Below the pieces are notes generated by a model. It was not told the origin of the DNA, ran no database searches, and saw only the letters and a list, made by a program, of their open reading frames with translations. Positions 1 to 11,590 of a DNA stretch of 64,000 bases are shown one piece after another. Source of the DNA: Dendrobium chrysotoxum (lineage: Eukaryota > Streptophyta > Magnoliopsida > Asparagales > Orchidaceae); contig CM034301.1 in assembly GCA_019925795.1 (NCBI GenBank), positions 47,517,783 to 47,581,782 of the forward strand. Direction: 5' to 3'. The position numbers and the translations under genes were made by a program. Within the stretch, counting starts at the first letter, position 1, and each line of letters starts with the position of its first letter.

Positions 1-403
1 TAATACAATCAACATGCTATCACCAGAAAACTCAACAAGAATGGATGGAGGAGGGGTATTCAAAAAGCCTGCCGCAAATAATTGTGATAATGCTAATGAC
101 GATGATGACGATTATTATAAGTATAAAACTCCCATAATCACAGTAACAGATTATGCAATTAAAATCAAAATCATCCCACTGTATTGTATGGACCATATGT
201 CAGGCGGCGAAAAAATTAGGCTTCGGGACTACACCTAACATCAAATTCCATTGGCCCAAAAAACTGGGAGATTTCCAAGACAAAATAACGGAAAATTTTG
301 TATCTTAACTATAACGGTGAAACAAGACTTTATTGAGTAGCAAGTAGCACATGGGTTAGAGCAAAGAAATAGGAAGCAATTAATAAAAGAACAGAATGCT
401 TAC

Positions 404-459
404 TTCAAGTTCACCGAGGCTCATGTCTTTAAGCATGGTTCTTGAGCGCGTAAGACTGC
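404..459 (-). CDS. Second coding exon of the same gene, possibly RlmN-like
   Basis: On the minus strand, an 88-bp intron (547-460) ends in a pyrimidine-rich TTATTAG acceptor. The exon then reads 2 nt plus 18 codons and ends at a GTAAGC donor (403-398). The residues are S-L-T-R-S-R-T-M-L-K-D-M-S-L-G-E-L-E, in phase with exon 1. The pattern 'LxxMSxxELE' is typical of the start of the RlmN/Cfr fold, where a small helical domain precedes the radical-SAM barrel, but the CxxxCxxC motif that would settle it lies outside the window. Another plastid protein remains possible. No convincing third exon was found in 1-397. Confidence 0.5.
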
Positions 460-547
460 CTAATAAGAGTAAAGCATTCATTTAAAAGTTCAGGTAACAG
501 TTAACTTGCCTTAGGTTAAGAAGGAGCGGGAGATCAAGAAGCCTCAC

Positions 548-686
548 CTGATTCCGAAGAAATTGCAGAGGCGCTTATCAGCCGTCGACAATCACTAGTG
601 AAGGTTTGCCGGGGGGTTGAGAGACGAGGATGCCAACTGAAAAAGGACATCGATGAGAGAGAAGAAGAACATCGTGGAATCGCCAT
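548..686 (-). CDS. First coding exon of a probable plastid-targeted protein (partial gene)
   Basis: Read on the minus strand, an ATG at 686-684 opens 46 codons plus one base and stops at a consensus donor (GTGAGG from 547 downward). The peptide starts MAIPRCSSSLSSMSFF, is rich in Ser, Thr and Arg, and has almost no acidic residues, which is the composition of a chloroplast transit peptide. The exon joins in phase (1+2) to exon 2 at 459-404. A TATA-like sequence lies about 145 bp upstream of the ATG. The gene runs off the left edge, so its function cannot be proven. The next exon contains LKDMSLGELE, which recalls the N-terminal helix of RlmN-type radical-SAM RNA methyltransferases. That identity is a tentative inference; the exon and transit peptide are better supported. 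Confidence 0.6.
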
Positions 687-840
687 GGAGAAGAAATCAA
701 GGCACAGAGGGTGGGAGGAGGCTAATCTTTAATCAGTTCGTTGTCGAGATGTTCCCCGGCGGTCGGCGCGCGTTCGAACCGGATTGAGACCAAGAACAGA
801 GAACCGTAGCGGCTCGCTTGGCGATTGTTTTTTATATATA
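687..840 (-). promoter_or_regulatory. 5' UTR and TATA-like core promoter of the left-edge gene
   Basis: On the minus strand a TATATATAAA stretch (831-840) lies about 145 bp before the ATG. Between them the DNA is clearly less AT-rich than the flank, as expected for a 5' UTR. The assignment rests only on position and composition. Confidence 0.4.
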
Positions 841-1650
841 ATGAAAAGAGGAGCTAAATGATAAAAAATGAAAATGAGTGATCACCAATAAATTGTCCTT
901 ATATATTTTTTTATTTTTATACCAATTTTGTCAAAACCTTTGGACGCGAAAAAGAGAAAAAAAAAACGGATGTTAAATATAATTAAGTAAAAGAAGCATA
1001 CTTTAAACTTAATTTAAAAAAGAGCCTAAATAAAAATTAACTTTATATTTTCTACTGAAAAAGCAAAATTATTTTACATTTTTATTAAAAATTATAAAAT
1101 TAATTTTACATCTTTTGTTTAGCATGGCTCATTTTTTGTGGCTGCAGCTTCACTTCTCTTTTTCATTTTGTTTTGTAATTTTTTATACTTATAATTTTAT
1201 TTTTTATTAATGAATTGGGTTATGCCCCTAATTTCCCTTAAAAAAAGAAAATGTAAAAGTATTTTATATTTTTTTGAAGATGCAAAATATTTTTGAGTTT
1301 TTTAATAAAATATTAAAAAATTTTACTTTTTCGATGAAAGCTTTTTTTTTGTATTTTTTTTTTAAATTTGATATTTATTAAAAATATTTATTATGATTTA
1401 TAACTTCTAAGATATTTGTTATATTTTTTTGGTAGGTTATAATTTTGCTTGAAGTTGTGGGCTCCGAAAATTTGACCCCGGCCTCCACCCGTTTGCTTTC
1501 TTCGGGGGGAGTTTTAACGAAATTAAGTTCCGGGGTAAATTTTGGGAAGACAAATTGGAATTGTAGATAAGACACTACCCAGAGATTTTGCCCTCATTTT
1601 GTGAGGGCTTTATAATCTGAGTTCTGGTTTCCTATAAGCGCGAGCCCCTA
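841..1650. other. AT-rich intergenic spacer
   Basis: Long A/T runs, no supported ORF and no terminal repeats. I see no gene or classifiable element here. Confidence 0.5.
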
Positions 1651-2420
1651 TAGTTAATTACCCCTCTCGATCACGAGAGAGAACTTTCGATTAAGGCTAG
1701 TCGTCAATGAATACATTGTATCTGTAGATACATGGTGTCCGGCATATAGTAGCAGAATGGGCTTTGGATGTTTGAGAAGCTTGATATTTAAAATTTAAAA
1801 TTTTTACCATCTCTACTTAAAGCGGATGGTAGGGGGAGTGATGATGAGCCCGATCAAGATCCTAGGTTCCGTCGTCCCGGGCCATCGCGGTCCCTGGTCT
1901 ACTTAGTCAGAGGAGGTAGTCGACCCAACCTGATAGAAGGATCCTTGTCAGCAGCCATGGGTTGCGTCGTCCAAGGGTACCTTGTAGACCTGAGTTGGAT
2001 GTTTGTCTAAGGGGACAAATTTGAATCCACCTTAACTAACAGAGTGTTTTGTGCCATGTCGATTATATCCTATTGATTCATTGCTCAATGATTTGACGTC
2101 ATTTGGGGAGCATATGGGCGCTGATCATAACTGTAATTTAATGGTGCCATTTGACGGCGAACCACTCGGTTCAGAGGGTCCCGGTCACCTATGGTGCCAT
2201 TTGACGGCGAAATTATAGGTGTGGTGCCACTTGATAGCGAAACCACCGGTTAGATGACACATGCCACGTCTTTACTGGCAAAAGATATATTGAGAAGGGA
2301 TCCTAGTGATATTCACGACTAGGCATTAGCCCTTTGCAAGCTAAAATGATTTTTAGATTTGTCCATCTCGGTAAACTTTTGTGGAAGATGGATGTGTATT
2401 TGCTTTAAGTATTAGATGAT
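1651..2420. repeat. Unclassified repeat with three copies of a short motif
   Basis: This stretch is richer in GC than the flanks. It contains TGGTGCCATTTGACGGCGA at 2142-2160 and 2192-2210, and a diverged copy at 2222-2240. No stable reading frame is present. Similar wording (GACGTCATTTGGG...) recurs at about 17220, suggesting both come from one retroelement family. That link is an inference. Confidence 0.35.
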
Positions 2421-3229
2421 TTAATTTTAATTTTGAATATCTTTGACTTTGAGATTTTTGGAGTTTTAGATTTTATGGGTGTTTGAGGGCATTTGGGAAG
2501 CATATAAAATATTTAGAATTTACCCCTCCGGTTGAGATCTACATTCAATACGGCCATTATCGAGATATTTATAAATATTTTTATTTCATTGATTGAACCT
2601 TGTCGACTCTATCGAGCTATCGACAGAGGATCGGGTTTGATAGGCTTTATCTCTTCGATGATGAATCATTCATTTATTAGGCTTTGAAGGCCTAATATGA
2701 ACTATAAAACAAATATTTCGATCATCACTGTGACTGAATATTTGTTTAATAGTTCAAGCCGTATCGACTCCTATCTACTCGTACAAGAGGATCGGGCTCG
2801 AACTCAAATTTATTTATTAACCCGTGCAGCATCCCCAGACGTCACGTGTGTATTTATAACACACTCGTCGGGACCCACGCGGGTGTTATGAGTGCACTTT
2901 CCCCATTTTGTGTACCTATGTGCATACATATTACAGTGTATGTATGACAACATTTTAAGATGTATGTAATATGTGGGGTGTCCGGCTACGTAGGTAACCA
3001 TTGTTGTTGCATACGCGGGGTTTATTTCGGGCTTCTTTATTGACGCCTTCTGTCTGTGTGCATAAATGTTACAGATCAGGTGGCGTGGCATTGCACTCCA
3101 GTGGCCCGTGGTCTTTCATTACTGATTCCCGCTTCTGCTTACAGGTGAATCGTAGTATTGTCACCTGGTTGCCACGAGATACCTCTTTGTTCTGGTGTAG
3201 ACTCCCCTTTCTCATTCACTGGGAGGTCT
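2421..3229. other. Unclassified intergenic sequence, probably decayed repeat
   Basis: Two related passages ('tatcgactc...agaggatcgggct', near 2600 and 2760) suggest an old internal duplication. Only short chance ORFs are present, and no domain could be recognised. Confidence 0.3.
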
Positions 3230-3930
3230 TTTTAGAGCTTGTATAGAAATCAATAAACAGCTCTTCCATTATGCCATCATCATCATTTCTGTTGTTGGCT
3301 TAAATAAAGAATCAATCATTTTGACCTTAGATGATTGCATTCTTACTGATGCCCTATACTTTGAAATTAGCGGTTGCTGCTTTAAAAATAATCCTTTTCA
3401 GGCTTTACAATATTATGGATTTCTACAAGATGAAGCCTCTAAGATAAGTTGAGGTATTTGGGTGCTCTTGTCGTTACTAACTTCTTTAATAAGAATAATT
3501 GTCTGATCGTCCTGGAGTTATTGAAGGAATTTACATTTTTCTTGGGACTTTGGAACACCAGGAAGTTTAGTTCGAATTTGCTCAAACATCTCTTTCACTC
3601 TTACAGGAAGTATCTTCCTCATGGGAGGATTCTGTCCGAGTAGATAATTATATTCCTTGGTTGAATAGCATCGACAGAGACAACACCGTAGCATTATCAG
3701 TGTGTTTAGTATATTGTATTGCAATGCCAAACCTTGAAGATCATTTGTACTTCCAAGGCTTATAAATGTCAGAGATATTTTCTCTCAGATAAAAGGCAAA
3801 GAAGAAACTTTAAAACACCAGGAAGTTTAGTTCGAATTTACTCAAACATCTCTTCTACTTTTATAAAAGGTATCTCTCTTATAGGAGAATTTTTGTCCAA
3901 GAGGTCAATTGGTAGTCGTGCTCACCATGT
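3230..3930 (-). pseudogene. ARGONAUTE (AGO4-clade) pseudogene fragment with an internal duplication
   Basis: Three blocks read on the minus strand match plant AGO4-clade proteins. Near 3890-3760 are a decayed EEMFE-IRTKLPG block and KFLLCLLSERK, followed by a worn 'DIYKPWK'. Near 3640-3525 is a second copy, VRVKEMFEQIRTKLPGVPK. Near 3395-3240 is LISKYRAS, then SSKVKMIDSLFKPT, then a worn 'EELFIDFYTSS' from the PIWI domain. The order fits the Mid-to-PIWI border, but frames are broken by stops and indels, the pre-PIWI segment is present twice, and the catalytic PIWI end is missing. A working AGO4 binds 24-nt siRNAs in RNA-directed DNA methylation; this copy cannot encode one. Non-homologous sequence between the blocks may be intron remnant, which would favour a DNA-level duplication over a retrocopy. 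Confidence 0.6.
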
Positions 3931-4086
3931 GCCCTTGTATACATTTGTCCACAAGGGTTCTCCACAATCACAATGTACCCGCTGTTGTTATCCACAAATG
4001 GATCACGTTTATTTATGGGGACCAGTCATATTCAATATGATCTCCTTGAAGTGTTCGTAGAAGAGCCATTATTCTTGCATCATGTC

Positions 4087-4330
4087 TAGGGGTGCAAACG
4101 AGTCAAGCCGACTCGTGAGTTGACTCGAGCTCGCAGTCGAGCTTATCAAGTATCGAGCTTGAGCTCGAGCAGAATTTTCGAGCTCAATGTATTATCGAGC
4201 TCGAGTTCGAGTCAGGACCTATTCGGCTCGAGTGCTCGTCGAGCCGTCTCGATTAAAAGCCGTCGATTTGGAATTTTGCGAAATCAGGGGCGGTTTGCGG
4301 GATTTTCAGACCGGGCGAATGGGTAAACCG
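4087..4330 (+). mobile_element. Lone hAT-type terminus (TAGGGGTGCAAACGAGTC family)
   Basis: The sequence begins TAGGGGTGCAAACGAGTC and continues through repeated GAGCTCGAG-type inverted motifs. It matches the left end of the complete element at 45459-45959. No matching right terminus (GTTTGCACCCCTA) follows within several kilobases, so this copy has lost that end or belongs to a larger rearranged element. Confidence 0.6.
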
Positions 4331-5569
4331 GACGATTCATCGTAGCTTAAGTAAATACCTAAAAGCCGGTCTGCTGTTGCTTGGTTCATTCGTGTTTCGT
4401 GAGGTAGAGTGCAGCTGCGGCTTCCTTCCTGTTCGTGAGCTAGGGCATCGCTTCTTAGCTTCGTTCCTTCGGTGCTCGAGCTACTAGTTGCTCCGATTAG
4501 GTCCGTAATTACTCTAGGAGTCCTATCAATTGCTCATTAGTTCTTCAATCTTCATTTTTTTTCTGAAGTTCTGCTTGTGATGCTTCATTTTTTTTTTCTG
4601 AAGTTCTTCTTGTGGTCGAGCCGAAGAACTTTTGGCGAGTTGTCGACGGCGTTTAGAGGCATTCTTCCTGTGCATGAGCATCTGATAGGTATAATTTTTT
4701 CCTTTGGCTGTTCCGATTTGTACGCCCATTTGCACGTCGATTTGTGTTTAGGATATTCATATTTGTTTGCAGATTTGTGTTTACATTTTTGTTTGTAATG
4801 TTGACGTATTTGCATGCCTTAGCAATCTGTGTTTAGGATGTTCATTTTTGTTTAGGATGATCATTTTTGTTCATATTTGTATTTAGGATGTTCATTTTTG
4901 TTCATATTTGCATGCCTTAGCAATCTGTGTAGAAACTGCAATATGTGTTCTTCTCAGTGGAATTAGTTCTACAATACTTTAGGGATATAAATCTCACCAT
5001 GGTGTTGAAATCATGCTCTCAAACTTGGTAGTAGAGTGATAAAAATTATTCCAATTGCATACTTCTTTTGATAAAATTTTGGACAGAATTTTGATGAACT
5101 TAAAGTTGTCAAAAAAAATCTGATTTTGTATGTAATATGTTTGATTAGATATTAGAGAGGTTTATTTTTCTATAATCAATGTGAGCATGTTTTTTTTTTC
5201 TTTTGAAAGAAGGTATATCTGATTGTCCAACAATTTTGAGGGTGCAATGATGGTTTCTCCATAGACATTTTGCCTTCTGTTAACTTGTTTTCTTTTCTAA
5301 TTTATAATGCATTATTTTTAACCACAAGTATTTGTTGTGTGTCATTCACACTTCAGCCATTATAGAATTATTTGAAAAAAAATTGCTGTAACTCGTTTCT
5401 CTTTTGAGAAGCAAATTGCTGCATATGCAAGGTAAATATTATGAAAATTATTTTGCTTTCTCAAGTTGGAAGCTTAAGATTACTAAACTATAACAAATTT
5501 TTGCACTTCTAAGTTCTAAGCAGAGAGCTACAGCCTACAGCACAAAGAAAATCTGCATTCTCCGCAAAG
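4331..5569. other. AT-rich intergenic sequence with short tandem duplications
   Basis: At 4545-4615 a 'tctgaagttct' segment with a T-run is duplicated. At 4740-4925 the phrase 'tttaggatgttcatttttgtt' recurs several times, and 'gcatgccttagcaatctgtgt' appears twice. No coding region is supported. Confidence 0.45.
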
Positions 5570-6370
5570 GAATGCAGTTTTATACTAATTATGATTAATT
5601 TGAAACTAATAATTATTAAGAATAACTAAGTTAAAATTAATTAATATTAATAATGATTAATTTAAATTAATGATAATTAATCAAAGTTTGAGAATTGATT
5701 AATTATGATTTATTAATAACTAATCATCATTAAAATAATTAATTTGAAACTAATTAAGATTAATAATGATTAATTTTAATTAATGATAATTAATCATAAG
5801 TAAAAGTAATTAATTAGGATTGATTAACAGCTAATCGTTATTGAAAATAATTAACTTAAAATTAATTAAACTTAATAACGATTAATTCTAATTAATGATA
5901 ATTAATTGAAGCTTGAGTTAATTAATTAGGATTAATTTATAACTAATTATTATTAAATATAAATAATTTAAAATTAATTAAAATTAATAACGATTAATTT
6001 AAAATAATGATAATTAATCAAAAATTGAGTTTATTAATTATGATCAATTTAAAACTAGTCATTATTAAAAGTAATTAATTTAAAATTAATTAAGATTAAT
6101 AGCAATTAATTTAAATTAAGGATAATTAATCAAGACTTGAGTTTATTGATTGAGATCAACGATAACTAATCATTAATAAAAGCAATTAATTTAGAGTTAA
6201 TTAAGATTAATAATAATTATTTATTATTAATGCTAATTAATCAAAATAGATAATGATTAATTAGGATTAATGATAACTAATCATTATTAAAAATAACTAA
6301 TCTAAATTTAGTTAGGAATAATAATAACTACTTATCACTATGCTAATTAATCAAAACTCATAATGATCTT
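5570..6370. repeat. Degenerate AT-rich tandem repeat, period about 112 bp, seven copies
   Basis: The landmark 'gataattaat' (or 'gctaattaat') recurs at 5672, 5785, 5897, 6009, 6121, 6232 and 6342, giving spacings of 113, 112, 112, 112, 111 and 110 bp. Each unit is made almost wholly of TTAATTAAT-like words plus one 'aattgagtt/ttgagttt' landmark. It is a local minisatellite just upstream of the Tat element's 5' LTR. Neighbouring copies are diverged, so the array is old. Confidence 0.8.
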
Positions 6371-6480
6371 CTAACAAGTATAAGGAATTTTAAATAAACT
6401 AATGCTTAACCACAATCAGGATTCAAATTTTATTAGAGCAACATCTAAACTCGATTCTTCCCAAAACGTGATTTAGAAAC

Positions 6481-7497
6481 TGATACGTCACCAAAAAATA
6501 GTCTAAATCATGCACGAATCTTGAGGCAAAATCAAGTTGGAAACTTCAAAATTAAATCGGAGACCATCTGAATTCCGATTTCAGTAAACTTATAGTTGAA
6601 TTGAGTGTCTTGGAAACACGAACCCAATGACACCAAAATCGACCCAATCCGAGCTCAAATGAGTCCAAATCAAAGACTCGAAGCACTTTTGGAAGAATCA
6701 AACCACAGTTTGAGTTACCAAACGGTCTCCAATCGTGACATACTTATAGTCAAATCGAGCGGCTTGTCGAGACAAATCCAACAAGCTCAAGATCACTAAA
6801 TTCTGATATCATTAAGGTATTCAAATGACCATTGAACGGTACATGATCATAGGAATCAAGATCGGCCGCCCATTCGAGCCACTCCCAATTTACCCTTGAT
6901 CTTCCACTTATTTACAAGCCATGCCACTCAAGAGTTCTATAAATAGAATCTCATTTCCTCTTGAAAGGGGGGATTGAAGCCAAGAGAGAAGAAGAAAAAG
7001 AAGGAAGAAAACTCTAGCCGCCCAGTTCCTCCTCGACCATCGCCGGAGTTCTGCCGCACCACCGCCGGGTTCTACTGCACCACCACCGGACCACCAAGGG
7101 ACGTCGGAGTTTTGTCAAACCACCACTAGACCATCAAAGGATGACGAGGTGCCACTCGAAGCCAGAGTGCCCCCTGACGCCGAAATAATACTGCCAGACT
7201 ACCACCTAACACTGGAGTGCTGCCGGACCACTACTTGACGTTGGAGCGACGCTGGACTTTTGTGAAATTTTTAGTTGACATTTGTAATCTAGTTGTCTTC
7301 AAGGATGAGTCAGACTATTGTACTTTAATTAAATTCTAGTGGAATCATTTTCAACTGGGCTAGGCCCCGTGAGTTTTTCCCTTTCTTGGATTTTTCACGT
7401 AAAAAATATTGTATTCTATATGTGTGAGCTGGATATTCGTGCAACGCTAAGACATATAATTATAACTCTATCGCCAAGTATATTCTAGCCCGTAACA
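6481..7497 (+). repeat. 5' LTR of the Tat element
   Basis: The TATA box is TATAAATAG at 6938-6946. Downstream lies a GC-richer, R/U5-like stretch (about 7010-7250) of degenerate 'ccggaccacca...' words. These are the seed of the minisatellite expanded in the solo LTR at 31433-33170. Compared with the 3' LTR there are scattered substitutions and a short purine-rich indel near 6990, so the insertion is not recent. Confidence 0.88.
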
Positions 7498-7548
7498 GTT
7501 TGGTGCCATCTATGGGAACACTGTCCGGTAATTCTACTCATTACTTCA

Positions 7549-8605
7549 ATGGCCAACAGGCGTAGCAATCGCCACCAGGGAGCCTCTCACTCCAACTCTC
7601 ACCAGTCCAAAAATCAGTCCCTGAATAAGGGACGCCATGCATCTGCCTCTTTTCACCCTAGTGGGCAAAGCCCTACTGGAGAAGGGACATCAGGACCATC
7701 TATGGAGGATTGTATCTAAAAAATGGAGGAATCTCAGAAGGAGATCCTTCAACTCCTGCGAGGGGCCCTACAACTAATGCTAGCAGAGCAGGAGGAGGTT
7801 CATCTTCCTCAAGATCCATCACTGGCTAGAGGTATTCAACCCGAACGTGTTCAAGCAGACATCCCTATCCCTCAATCAAGGGGTCATCCTCAAACATAAC
7901 AAGACATTGACCTTGCCGACACCGCTAGCTCTAACCATCCTTTTCGCCCCAGTCAGGTAGTCTGCATTCCGTCGGATATTCCCGAGGATGTAGCCCAACC
8001 ACACATTACTGACCTCTCGCGTAATGTCTTATGCCATGAACTGAGGTGGTTGGTCCGAGAAGAATTTCCTAGTAGGGGTGGAAGACAATCTCTCTATCAG
8101 TGGGACTTCCAGGAGACCTCACCGCTGACCGAAGCTATCCTTCAACACCCTATTCCTGCAGGGTTCAAACTACCGAGCATTGATTCTTATGACAGGACAT
8201 CCGACCCCTATGAGCACATCGATCACTATAGAACTATTATGCATATTTAGAGAGCCTCAGATGCGCTCCTCTATCAAGTGTTTCCTACTACCCTTAAAGG
8301 GCAGGCTCGAACATGGTTCTACTCGCTTCATGCCGGAACCATCTCCAAGTTCATTAAATTGGCCAAAGTGTTCGTTGAACAATTTGTTTCGAATTGAAGG
8401 ATGGTTAAAGATTATTTTCACCTCTTAGGAATTCGACAGAATGAAAATGAGACCCTCAAAGAATACTTTTAAAGATTTTCTACGGAGGCTCGACAAATTC
8501 TAGGGGTTGATCCTGAACTGCTTAGAGGAGTTTTTCTTGGAGGACTTCATCTTGGACCTTTTTATTTAACACTTATGCGAGATACAACCCATTATCCAAA
8601 AGAAA
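7549..8605 (+). pseudogene. Tat-lineage gag, broken and truncated
   Basis: An ATG at 7549 starts a basic, Ser/His-rich N-terminus that meets an in-frame stop near 7717. The diagnostic gag core follows at 8150-8250: IPAGFKLPSIDSYDRTSDP, then YEHIDHYRTIM. This is the Tat-type 'FKxPxxxxYDGTxDPxxHxxxY' motif, with the usual Gly changed to Arg. Later parts (GGLHLGPFY, near 8540) continue in shifted frames. The normal C-terminal zinc knuckle is absent. Gag would form the cytoplasmic virus-like particle in an intact element. Confidence 0.75.
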
Positions 8606-9880
8606 TGAAATTTTGCACCAGATCGCCAGCAAGTTATCGAGAAGGAAGTTGACAAACTCCTGGAAGTAGGATTCATACAGGAAGTGCACTATCCCACATG
8701 GCTAGCTAATGTTGTCATGGTCAAGAAAGCTGGCGGAGCTTGAAAAATGTGTGTGGACTACACAGATCTCAATAAAGCTTGCCCAAAAGATAATTTTCCG
8801 CTTTCGTGTATTGACCAACTAGTTGATGCCACCTCTAGGCATCAAATGCTGAGCTTTATGGACGCTTACTCTGGATACAACTAGATTAGGATGGATCCCA
8901 TAGATTAGGAAGCAACGACATTTCAAACAGACAAAGGAGTATATTGTTATCAGGTCATGCCATTCGGGCTCAAGAATGCTAGGGCCACATATCAATGTAT
9001 TATGAATAAGGTATTTAGAGACCTTATAGGACATACTATGGAAGTATATGTGGATGATATGTTAGTTAAAAGTTTTAAAAAAATACATCATATCTCTGAC
9101 CTGGAACAATGCTTCTATCATCTTTGATCCTACAACATGCGCCTCAATCCTTTCAAGTGTGCATTCGGAGTCACTTTAAGAAAATTTCTGGGATTTATGG
9201 TTACCCACCGCGGGATCGAGGCAAATCCTGAGAAGATCAAAGCACTGAGAAATATGATACCCCCAAGAAATATCAGGGAAGTCTAACGTCTGAACGGAAG
9301 AATTGCAGCCCTTTTCAATTTTTGGCTTGGTCGAGCGACAAATGCCTGCCTTTTTTCAAAATACTGAGAGGAGCCCATAACTCAGGGTTCCAGTGGACAG
9401 ATGAATGTCAAGAGGCTTTTGAACAACTTTGAAGTTATCTAGCCTCCCCTCCATTACTCTCAAAGCCGATAGCCGGTGAAATGTTATACAACTATATGGC
9501 TATCTCTTCACATGCCATAAGTTCAGTCTTGGTTCGGAGGAGAATGCTATTCAATGCCTTATCTATTATATTAGTAAAGTACTCTATAAGACAGAAGTAC
9601 ATTACCCATTGGTAGATAAGACATCCTTAGCATTAGTTTTTTCGGCCAGAAAACTACGTCCTTATTTTTAAGCCCATATAATTAGAGTCTATACAAATCT
9701 ACCCCTGAGGAGCATTCTTCAAAAGCCTGAGGCATCTAGAAGATTATTCAAATGGTCAGTAGAACTCATAGAATTCGACATCCATTTTCTTCATAGACCT
9801 AACATCAAATCATAAATATTAGCAGATTTTATTGTTGAATGTACCAATCCTACTTTTGATGAACCACCGAATACTTTCCC
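8606..9880 (+). pseudogene. Tat-lineage reverse transcriptase and RNase H, broken
   Basis: The RT begins directly after gag with APDRQQVIEKEVDKLLEVGF. It continues with CVDYTDLNKACPKDNFPL, LSFMDAYSGYN and VMPFGLKNA, and the catalytic YVDDM box lies near 9047-9061. In-frame stops occur near 8742 and 8883. From about 9290 the connection and RNase H regions persist only as short frame-shifted pieces. The absence of a protease between gag and RT points to an internal deletion. Confidence 0.8.
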
Positions 9881-9889
9881 TTCTTCCCC

Positions 9890-10345
9890 GAGTTGGACCC
9901 TATACATCGATGGAGCTTCTAGTAGTTCTGGCGCTGGTGCTAGAATTCTATTAATCTCTCCACAACAAACTACTCTCGAGTACGGACTTCGACTAAAGTT
10001 TTCTGTAATAAATAATGTTGCTGAATATGAGGCCCTTATTGCATAATTAAGGCTAGCAATCAATTATGAAGTTCATAACTTGGTGATTCATACTGATTCG
10101 CAATTGGTCGCCTCTCAAGTTGAGGGAGAGTTTGACGTCCACAACCCACTATTGGCCCAGTACTGCAACATAGCAAAATCACTTTTGGCTCAAATCGCCC
10201 AGCATCAAATTATCCATATCCTTTGGGAGCAGAATGCACGAGTAGATGCTCTCTCTAAACTGGTTATTTCGACAATTGATGACATCTTTAAGAGAAAATA
10301 TATCGAAGATATTTATTTCCTAAGTACTGAAGGGACATGGGTTAT
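9890..10345 (+). pseudogene. Archaeal-type RNase H (aRNH) domain of the Tat element, broken
   Basis: The domain reads WTLYIDGASSSSGAGA, NNVAEYEALIA, VIHTDSQLVASQV and ARVDALSKL, so the four acidic positions (D, E, D, D) of an RNase H fold are all visible. An in-frame stop interrupts it near 10045. A second RNase H acquired in addition to the ancestral one is a known hallmark of the plant Tat lineage, and it is the strongest lineage marker here. It would help degrade the RNA strand during reverse transcription in an intact element. Confidence 0.8.
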
Positions 10346-10535
10346 ATAATCCATTGATGAACCAAAGGAAGCTTCCTGGATCGATCCCATTTTATCTTTC
10401 TTACAAGATGGCATACTCCCTAAAGATTCAACAACGACAATGCGACTTCGAAGGCAAGCACCAAACTTTACTATTGTTAATAGAGAGTTATACAAATGAG
10501 CCTTCACGGGGCCGTACCTTAAGTGTCTCCCATCT

Positions 10536-11590
10536 TTGGAAGCTGATTATGTGCTGCGAGAGGTTCATTCAGGCATATGTGGAGAGCATCTGGGAGGAAG
10601 GATATTAGCCAATAAAATTATGAGGCAGGAATTTTACTGGCCCACGATAAAGCAAGATGCATTAAAATTTATACAAAAGTATAATAATTGCCAATTACAT
10701 GCCAACCTTACCCATTCACCTGCCGTAGAGATCTCGTCACTATAAAGTCCCTGGCTTTTGCCTAGTGGGGGATCGACATAATGGGTCCTTTTCCTATAAC
10801 CATCGGACAACGAAAGTTCATCATCCTGGATGTAGATTATTTCACCAAATGGGTGGAGGCAGAACCACTGGCAAAAATTACTGAAGCCAATGTCAAATAA
10901 TTTTTATGGAAGAATATAATATGTCGTTTCGGCAACACAGCAAAAATTATCACAGATAACGGAACTCAATTAACCGGGAAGATTTTTATGACGTTCTGCA
11001 AAGATCTTCATATTCAACTAGTACATACAGCTATTGCCTATCCTCAGACAAATGGGCAAATGGAGGTCACAAATTATGCTATACTGAAAGGGCTAAAGAT
11101 ATGCTTAGGAAAGGCTAGGGGGCAATGGGCTGATGAACTCCCGAATATCCTCTGGGCTTATCGTACCACCACCAAAACTCCAATAGGAGAAACTCTGTAT
11201 AATCTCTATTTTGGCACAGAAGCAGTACTTCTCATCGATATTGGAATTTCAAGTCCTAGAGTTCAAACTTTTGACTTCAACAGTAATGAGGAGAAGCTCC
11301 GAAATAATTTAGATCTCCTTTCGGAAGTAAGAGATGTGGCGATGCTTAAAATTACTGCATATCACCAAAGAGTTGCTCGTTATTATAATCGAAGAATGAA
11401 ACCTCGATATATTTCGGTTGGAGACTTAGTTCTACGTAGCATTGAGGTAGCAGGAAAATGTCTTCAACGTAACAAACTCTCCCCTCTGTGGGAGGGTCCT
11501 TACTTGGTGGTAGCCATGGTGAAGCCCAGAACTTTCAAGCTGAAGAATGCCGAGGAAAAGATGCTCCCTCAAACCTGAAATATGGAAAAA
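10536..11590 (+). pseudogene. Tat-lineage integrase, broken
   Basis: The HHCC zinc region is recognisable (HSGICGEHLGGR, FYWPTIKQDALKFI), but the first Cys of the CxxC pair is replaced by Tyr (KYNNC). The catalytic core follows with the D,D,E acids (WGIDIMGPFP, ITDNGTQL, TNGQMEV). Stops occur near 10744 and 10899. From 10988 to 11578 the frame is open for 196 codons and covers the core end and C-terminal domain (LSPLWEGPY). The lost Cys and the stops mean no working integrase. Confidence 0.85.

Noticed and set aside
5570..6370. Centromeric satellite
   Set aside because: Only seven diverged units, a period of 112 bp and a gene-containing setting; a local minisatellite is the simpler reading.
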